The translations under genes and the position numbers were made by a program. Positions 58,397 to 64,000 of a stretch of 64,000 bases of DNA are shown here, in pieces. Source of the stretch: Gammaproteobacteria bacterium (GTDB taxonomy: Bacteria; Pseudomonadota; Gammaproteobacteria; Steroidobacterales; Steroidobacteraceae); assembly GCA_025359565.1 (NCBI GenBank), contig JANYFY010000032.1, positions 1 to 64,000 on the forward strand. The letters run 5' to 3'. How positions within the stretch are numbered: position 1 is the first letter of the stretch; each line of letters starts with the position of its first letter. The notes below the pieces were generated by a model. That model saw nothing but the letters and a program-made list of their open reading frames with translations. It was not told the origin of the DNA and ran no database searches.

Positions 58397-59818
58397 ATGA
58401 CAACCCAAAACATGAATACTTTGACTCGGCGTCTCCTACTCCAGCGTGCCGCGCAATTGTGCGCGATGGGAGTTGCCGGGCCGCTGGCCATCAACCTTGC
58501 AGCAGTCGCGCAGGCCGCTGCCTTTAGTGCAACCGACTATAAGGCCTTGGTATGTGTTTTTCTGTATGGTGGTAACGATTATGCCAACACAGTCATTCCC
58601 TACGACTTAACAAATTATGATTTATATAGCTCCATACGCGGCGGCGGTGCCGGTCGCACGCGTGGCGGGATTGCACTGGGCCGCGACGAACTGTCCTCAA
58701 CCGTACTGACTCCCGGGGGACAGATGCTCACGGATGGGCTGCAGTACGCGCTCGCACCTGAGCTAAAAGGCCTGAAATTGCTTTTTGATGCGGGTAAATT
58801 GGCTGTGCAGCTCAATGTGGGGTCGCTCATTCTGCCAGTAACATTAGCTCAATATAACGGTGGCAATCGAAACCTTTACCCATTACCACCGAAGCTTTTT
58901 TCGCACGATGACCAGCAATCTTTCTGGCAATCACTGGGCAGTTCAAGCACAACGGGTTGGGGAGGACGCATCGGCGATCTAGGTCTGTCCAATAACGACA
59001 ATGCATCGCTCACTTGTATTTCAGCGGCGGGTAACGCCGTGTTTGTCGCAGGTCGTAATGCCGTGCAATACCAAATCAGTCCTAGCGGTGCGATTAAAAT
59101 AAACGCGCTGCAAAATTCTCCCTACGGACTTGATAGTGTGCGTGACGCCATGGCGAAGTTAATCACTCAAGCGAGTTCGCAGGTGTTGGAGGATGAGTTT
59201 GCGGCCGTGACGCGCCGCTCTATCAGTTTAGAAGCATTGGTTAATACCGCGCTTATGAGCAGCCCTGCGAATACTGCTTTTGCAGCGGTAAATCCCGCCA
59301 ACGAGCTAGCGGCACAGCTGAAAATCGTAGCCCGACTCATTGGGGCACGCAGCGCATTGGGAGTGAAACGCCAAGTATTTTTTGTATCGCTTAACGGATT
59401 TGATAGTCATGATGCGTTAATGAAAAATCACGCGTTGTCGATGGCGCAGGTCAATGAGGCGATTAGCGCGTTTTACCAGGCGACGGTTGATTTAGGCGTT
59501 TCCAACAATGTCACGACCTTTACCGCGTCAGATTTCGGACGAACTTTAAGTGCTAATTCTGACGGATCAGACCATGGTTGGGGTAGCCATCACTTCATCG
59601 TAGGAGGTGCGGTCAAAGGCGGACAGTTTTATGGTACCGCTCCGCATGTCTCGGTCAACAGCGATGATCAGGTAGGACAAGGACGATTACTGCCCAGTAC
59701 TTCAGTTGATCAATTTTCGTCTACGCTGGCACAATGGTTTGGCGTCAGCGCAAGCGAGTTACCTGGAATCCTGCCCAATATTGGGAATTTCGGCAGCACT
59801 TCTTTAGGCTTCATTTAA
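58397..59818 (+). CDS. DUF1501 family protein with twin-arginine leader
   Basis: This 473-aa protein starts with a Tat-type leader (TRRLLLQRAAQLCAMGVAGP then LAINLAAVAQAAAF). The sulfatase/phosphatase-like DUF1501 fold follows: VCVFLYGGNDYANTVIPYD, KRQVFFVSLNGFDSHDALMK, and SDHGWGSHHFIVGGAVKGGQ near the C-terminus, which holds likely metal ligands. It follows the DUF1800 gene by 3 bases. The pair is probably exported together. Function is unknown. Confidence 0.9.
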   Translation: MTTQNMNTLTRRLLLQRAAQLCAMGVAGPLAINLAAVAQAAAFSATDYKALVCVFLYGGNDYANTVIPYDLTNYDLYSSIRGGGAGRTRGGIALGRDELSSTVLTPGGQMLTDGLQYALAPELKGLKLLFDAGKLAVQLNVGSLILPVTLAQYNGGNRNLYPLPPKLFSHDDQQSFWQSLGSSSTTGWGGRIGDLGLSNNDNASLTCISAAGNAVFVAGRNAVQYQISPSGAIKINALQNSPYGLDSVRDAMAKLITQASSQVLEDEFAAVTRRSISLEALVNTALMSSPANTAFAAVNPANELAAQLKIVARLIGARSALGVKRQVFFVSLNGFDSHDALMKNHALSMAQVNEAISAFYQATVDLGVSNNVTTFTASDFGRTLSANSDGSDHGWGSHHFIVGGAVKGGQFYGTAPHVSVNSDDQVGQGRLLPSTSVDQFSSTLAQWFGVSASELPGILPNIGNFGSTSLGFI

Positions 59819-60470
59819 TTGGAATCGTGCACCATGTGCATCTGATCGTGATAGCCCAGAGCATGGGCAATATCGATCCATTGCACATTGGGCACCGCCG
59901 CCTTGCGTCGGAGGGCAGCCTCGAAGCGGACGATCCGAGTGTACAGCTTGGGTGGGATCCCTATTTCGTGGCGAAAGCGACGTTCAAACTGGCGGATTCC
60001 CAACCCTGCTGCATAAGCGAGGTCGGATACTCGAAGACATCCACCGCTCAGGAGTACTTGCAATGCGGTTTGAGCAACGGCCGGCGCTCAAACTCGCCAA
60101 ATCCCCGGCCGAGCACAGCCACCCCGTCAAAGTCGTTATTGGTCAACTCCTCTGCTGGAACCGAAAACAATCCAAAGATACCGCCGGGCTGGAAGACAAT
60201 GGTGAATGCGTCGACTCTCCCTTGCAGGACTCATTCAACTCTTCGAAAAGTCTGGCCGCCTATGAGAGCAATGGGATAGGCCTTTCTGATGACGCCCCCG
60301 TCAAGTTTGCGAACCTCATAAGGCACGCCGAACGTGAACTCGATCGCTTGCGGGCTTCTGGCCGGAACCGGCTGCATCGCGGTCTTACCGACCAGGTGGA
60401 TTCCAACCTGATAGTACTAACGAACCAGGTTACGCAGGACGGGCGCGGGTCGGGAAGAATGGATCGCTTA
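59815..60470 (-). pseudogene. AraC-family regulator, frameshifted and partly deleted
   Basis: Read on the minus strand, the pieces are YYQVGIHLVGKTAMQPVPAR then SPQAIEFTFGVPYEVRKLDG and GGQTFRRVE; then in another frame DAFTIVFQPGGIFGLFSVPA, EELTNNDFDGVAVLGRGFGE; and finally SDLAYAAGLGIRQFERRFRH, EIGIPPKLYTRIVRFEAAL, the AraC helix-turn-helix. At least two phase changes and a deletion between the sensing domain and the DNA-binding domain are needed. The last piece alone is open (59815-60063, 82 aa) but has no proper start. It would have regulated a neighbouring gene, probably the hydrolase on the other strand. Confidence 0.8.
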
Positions 60471-60576
60471 CCGTGATCCGCGACGCTAAGGACATGTCAT
60501 CGAATGTCGCATTTCTACTATTGTGGCTACCTTTCGCCTGCTAGCCTGCTTGCCGTGATCATTAACGCCTGGGGAA

Positions 60577-61464
60577 ATGATGGAACACCACACACCGGAA
60601 TTATCGCGTCGGCAACTGCTGGCTGCTGCGATTGCCATGACATCAATAAATGGACTCGCACAGGGATCAGTGATCAAAGAGTCTAAACGAGCGATGCCCG
60701 AGCGAGCAACCGATCTCGGTCCCGACGCAAGGAGCCGCCTTGTCACATTCGATGTGCAGGTCAGCCGAAATGGTCAGCAAGCCGTGACAGTGCCCATCAG
60801 CATTACTACTACCACTACCGTGGTTATCGTGTGCGACATGCAAATGATTTTGGGACCAAAGGTGGCATGCTTGATCGTGCTGGAATCGACATCAGTATGA
60901 TTCAGCAGGCTGTCGGCCCGACCGCGAAGGCTCTGGCTTCAGCTCGCCGTGCGGGCGTGCAGATCGTCTACCTAAAAATGGGGTTTAAGTCTGATCTGTC
61001 GGATCTCGGTGCATCCGACTCCGTAAATCGGGTGCGACACCTTGAGGGATTCAAGGTTGGGCAGACGATTCGCGCCCCCGATGGCCGGGAGAGCCGCATT
61101 CTGATTCGTGACAACTGGGACACCGATATTGTCTCGGAGCTGACACCGCAGATCGACGATGTCGTTGTATACAAGCATCGATTTAGCGGTTTCTACGATA
61201 CCGAGTTGGATGCAACGCTAAAAAGACTCAAGGCTAAACACCTAATCTTCAAGCGGCTGCACCACGAGCGTATGTGTGGAGTCAACCATTAGAGATGCGA
61301 TGTTCATGGACTATCTGCCGGTGCTGCTCGCGGACTGCACGGGCGAGCCAATTAGACACTATTTCTCTAGAAGCAATCACGAAGCATCACTCTTATCCAT
61401 CGAAACTTTATTGGGTTGGGTTTCGGGCTCGGAAGAGTTTGTGAAAGTCCTTAGAGGCGCGTAG
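60577..61464 (+). pseudogene. Isochorismatase-like cysteine hydrolase with two frameshifts
   Basis: The gene begins with a twin-arginine leader (SRRQLLAAAIAMTSINGLAQ). The first frame carries it to VVIVCDMQ at about 60845, where one A appears lost from CAAAATGAT. The second frame continues NDFGTKGGMLDRAGIDIS through VVVYKHRFSGFYDTELDATL to LIF. One extra base near 61250 then shifts to the last frame, GCTTSVCVESTIRDAMF, which contains the nucleophile Cys, and ends WVSGSEEFVKVLRGA. With the two single-base changes undone, a complete exported hydrolase of about 295 aa results. The substrate is unknown. Confidence 0.87.
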
Positions 61465-62105
61465 TCAGCTCTAGCGCTGCCGCCGGCCAATTCCATCGGA
61501 TCGCATCCGCCCCATCGTCCCGATGTTCGCAGCACACGAAATCGCGTGAAAGGCGTACGATCGGCCGTCTTCTCACTCTTGTATCGATCAATTTGCGGGC
61601 GATGGGTGCCGGGCTTGTACATTGATTCGATCATAACGGTGTCGCTGCGCCAGACTGACATAGTTACACCATCATCCCCGACGGTATACGGTGTAAACAG
61701 CTGACTGGCGACCCGCCCCTCGACTGTTTTGAGCCAATCGTGGACCTGATCAACATGCACTCGAAAATCAATGACCCGGGCCAGATCAAGCTGTGGTCCG
61801 GGGTTAAAACCAACCGTCGTCATTACGAAAAGTCGGCCGCCTGGATCTCGAGAGTCGATATCGAATATCGACCCGGCGTTGGAGCGTTCGATGTGATTGC
61901 GCTCGCCGCGGTGAGCGATTGGCAAAAGCAATGCGTGCCAGCTTTCGACCGCATCGCCAAGAAACGGCAGGTAACGTTGTTTCGTTTCCAAAGCCTCCTC
62001 TGCGGCAGAGAGATCACCAAACAGGGCAACGCCACACCAGATATTGCTAGGCAATCGATAGCCGTCAGGGCCTATTGGTCCATCCGGACCTATCTTCCAG
62101 CTCAC
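61377..62105 (-). CDS. Unrecognised protein, possibly with lost start
   Basis: This 242-codon open frame encodes SWKIGPDGPIGPDGYRLPSN, CGVALFGDLSAAEEAL, VESWHALLLPIAHRGERNHI, RLFVMTTVGFNPG and THRPQIDRYKSEKTADRTPF. It looks like a real, conserved protein, with no leader and no family I can name. The reading frame continues upstream without a start codon to about 62171 (FTPDQLVLTEHPSK), so the natural start may be lost, leaving GTG 62105. Its last 30 codons overlap the end of the hydrolase pseudogene on the other strand, so the native stop may also be lost. Confidence 0.6.
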   Translation of the reverse strand: MSWKIGPDGPIGPDGYRLPSNIWCGVALFGDLSAAEEALETKQRYLPFLGDAVESWHALLLPIAHRGERNHIERSNAGSIFDIDSRDPGGRLFVMTTVGFNPGPQLDLARVIDFRVHVDQVHDWLKTVEGRVASQLFTPYTVGDDGVTMSVWRSDTVMIESMYKPGTHRPQIDRYKSEKTADRTPFTRFRVLRTSGRWGGCDPMELAGGSARADYAPLRTFTNSSEPETQPNKVSMDKSDAS

Positions 62106-62458
62106 ACATTTAGATGGGTGCTCGGTGAGTACGAGCTGATCGGGCGTAAATATCGTGCGGAATCGGATCCAGTGAGTGGTTGCCTACCTAGCTTTATTGT
62201 TGTGCGCGCTCATGCTGATTTCTGTGTTACCCAAGGCGAGTTGGCAGACATTAGCGAACTCCCAATAATTTTGCACAGAAGATTGCTGCATATTTTACAA
62301 TATTACAACTTGAATTAAGTTAAGGGTCGACACGATCACATCAGTGGCGAACATCTGGTTACGGGCATTCATATGGCATTAGCGGAGTAAGCAATTGATG
62401 TCTGGGCGCAACTCAAAAATTGGAACATGATAGTTCCCCAACTTGCTGGCGACCGCCA
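62106..62458. other. Mostly non-coding stretch
   Basis: The first 65 bases continue the minus-strand frame of the unrecognised protein without a start codon. The rest shows no gene I can support. It holds an AT-rich part with a small palindrome, AACTT (62307-62311) and AAGTT (62317-62321), which could belong to a promoter of the cupin gene. Confidence 0.4.
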
Positions 62459-63014
62459 ATGTACGCCAAACTACTTTCAGCCGATCGCGTGCTGGCATTG
62501 TTCGCTTTGACGAGCTTAAGCGTGGCGGAATCTCCGCAACGCGCTAGCGACGCGAGATCATTCAGTTTCCTCGGCTTTGCGACGAAAGTACTGATCTCCG
62601 GGGCCGATACTGCAGGGGCGTCCGCGTTACTAGAGATGCAGATTCCGAGCAACTCTGGCCCGCCAGCACACATTCATTCGCGCGAGGATGAGGTCTATTT
62701 TAATAAAAAGCGGTACTTTTCAATTTTTGATGGACGGTGTGTGTATGCAAGCTGGCCGCGGCACGACTCTGTATATGCCAAAAGGGCACTTTCATACCTT
62801 CAAAAACATATCGAAGCAAACAGGTGTGCAGTTAATGTTTGTCTATCCCGCAGGCATCGAACAATTCTTTTGGGAAATACACGCACAAAATTTGCAGGTG
62901 CCACAGGATTTTCCGACACTAAATGAGTTAGCGAATACCAAGTACGGCATCAATCTTGTACCAGACCATAATTTTCATGCGGGCGCTTGCAAGATCGTCA
63001 ATACAATTAAGTAA
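62459..63014 (+). pseudogene. Cupin-domain protein, frameshifted
   Basis: From ATG 62459 the frame gives a weak leader-like start (MYAKLLSADRVLALFALTSL) and the first cupin half: FSFLGFATKVLISGADTAGA, MQIPSNSGPPAHIHSREDEV (metal-ligand His-x-His...Glu). Near 62700 one T seems lost from a T-run. The next frame continues SGTFQFLMDGVCMQAG, LYMPKGHFHTFKNISKQTGV and GIEQFFWEI to the stop at 63014. Restoring the base gives one complete cupin of about 185 aa. It is probably inactive as it stands. Confidence 0.83.
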
Positions 63015-63037
63015 GCGTTCAGTAACCATTGGCGCAC

Positions 63038-64000
63038 CTATTCGCGGACGCGATGCCAGAAATCGTGCTCGACGATGCGGTACAGATTTTCGGTTAACCG
63101 ATCGGCATCAGCCGGCGACACATGCGACCATTCTGGCAGGTCGAAGCCCTGCAGATCTGGATAGTCCTCAAAGTGAATTCCCGGCACGCCAGTTGCCGCC
63201 AACAACGCATCCCAGGTGTCGGCGCGAGGCAATAGGGTGTTTTCCAACTCCAGATAGGGTCCGGCACTCGGCAAACGCACGAATAGCACTTTGACGCCGC
63301 GGCCACGCAATGTCATAACGGCCTTTGCGCAGCGATCGATTTGTTCCCTAATGAGCTGCCTTAATTTCGCCGGCGGCGGGTCATGCTTCCAGAGAGCAAA
63401 TCGCGGCATCCAAATCCCCCGCACCAGCGCGCGGTATTCGGCGTCGGCTTCCACCTTACTCCATAGATGAGTATTGCGATCCATCTCAGTCACGCTGATC
63501 TTACGCACGTCCGTGAGTGGCACTTTTCCGGGTCGAGCGGGCCATGGTTGGCGCTCGATCACCGTGGCGAGTGCGAAATCCGGATCATCAAAGGCGAACA
63601 TCGGTTCGATCAAATGCATCGACAACCACTGCCCGATGCGCTGCGACGGAGATTCGTCTCGATAATATTTGATCGCAGCGACGCGGCGCGCAAATCCTTC
63701 GAAGAACATAACAGGAGATACGCCGACGAGCAGCCGACCGGTAAACTTCGGATCTGCTGCCAGATCTTCCATGAACCGTAGCGGCGACGTGCCTTCGAAG
63801 GAAAGTTGGATCGGACGCTTGCCGTCAAGTCGTTCCCATACGGGCAGCTGCAGATCGAAGTACATCCGCGAGTCTCCAACGAGGACCGTCGCGTCGCCTT
63901 CCCCGTTATCGATTCTCCGACGCTGAATGGCCCACAGCCCGTCGCTGCTGCGGATGGTTGGCAACATGCCGAAAGCCCGCCAATGCCATTCCCAAGCGAC
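63038..64000 (-). CDS. SGNH/GDSL-like hydrolase, N-terminus beyond the window
   Basis: At least 320 codons are open to the right edge. Features: ATVLVGDSRMYFDLQLPVWE (GDS nucleophile block), CAKAVMTLRGRGVKVLFVRL and EWSHVSPADADRLTENLYRI, where the His block of SGNH hydrolases is expected. Proteins of this type sit beside MBOAT acyltransferases in polysaccharide acetylation. The neighbour is outside the window, so that role is not shown. The sequence before the internal ATG (AWEWHWRAFG) matches the usual lead-in, so the true start is upstream. The frame is intact. Confidence 0.75.
   Translation of the reverse strand, partial: VAWEWHWRAFGMLPTIRSSDGLWAIQRRRIDNGEGDATVLVGDSRMYFDLQLPVWERLDGKRPIQLSFEGTSPLRFMEDLAADPKFTGRLLVGVSPVMFFEGFARRVAAIKYYRDESPSQRIGQWLSMHLIEPMFAFDDPDFALATVIERQPWPARPGKVPLTDVRKISVTEMDRNTHLWSKVEADAEYRALVRGIWMPRFALWKHDPPPAKLRQLIREQIDRCAKAVMTLRGRGVKVLFVRLPSAGPYLELENTLLPRADTWDALLAATGVPGIHFEDYPDLQGFDLPEWSHVSPADADRLTENLYRIVEHDFWHRVRE

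Overview
The window reads as chromosome of a gammaproteobacterium. The clearest markers are the gmk-rpoZ-spoT-ridA-recG block, ubiCA next to bioBCD, trkAH, tatABC, tamAB and a UvrD-type helicase. The exact family cannot be fixed from sequence alone. A lineage near Steroidobacterales, Nevskiales or Xanthomonadales is a guess based on the DUF1501/DUF1800 pair, an M2 peptidase and a YXWGXW protein. No tRNA, rRNA, CRISPR array or prophage was seen.

Positions 1-17.1 kb are an accessory island, visibly richer in GC than the housekeeping DNA after it. It holds a type I restriction-modification operon on the minus strand: an unknown 177-aa ORF, hsdM, hsdS, a DUF3644 gene, an ImmA/IrrE regulator-protease, a PIN (DUF4411) protein, hsdR and a GIY-YIG gene. 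The operon is damaged. hsdM has one in-frame TGA where the family has Trp, and the GIY-YIG gene has a frameshift and is cut by the end of an IS66-like element. A diverged stub of a second hsdR 5' end sits at the DUF3644 junction, so the ImmA-PIN module lies between two hsdR starts. Next come a DUF4143 ATPase, relics of a second hsdM and of another ATPase, an AAA ATPase with a double palindromic operator over its start, a chimeric relic (RND efflux adaptor joined to a probable HsdR C-terminus), a hipBA-type kinase pair, a Phd/nucleotidyltransferase fusion stub, a RibD/DHFR-like reductase and a dsbA relic.

Positions 17.2-59.8 kb are mostly intact core genome. They cover a GST, nucleotide and stringent-response genes, RecG, ubiquinone and biotin synthesis, a periplasmic molybdenum oxidase with its cytochrome c, DUF1003, YXWGXW lipoprotein, M2 peptidase, acetyltransferase, esterase, AI-2E transporter, UvrD, Trk potassium uptake, Dtd, Tat export, a peptide symporter, EamA exporter, a lipoprotein, TamAB, exported MsrA and MsrB, and a DUF1800/DUF1501 pair. 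The Tat translocase encoded here probably exports several products of the same window, judged by twin-arginine leaders (the molybdenum oxidase large subunit, the DUF1501 protein, MsrB). One scar at 36.6-37.5 kb is an outer-membrane barrel relic fused to a truncated aldehyde dehydrogenase.

Positions 59.8-63.0 kb are a cluster of decaying genes (AraC regulator, isochorismatase-like hydrolase, cupin), mostly broken by single-base indels around one long open unknown gene. The window ends inside an SGNH-like hydrolase gene.
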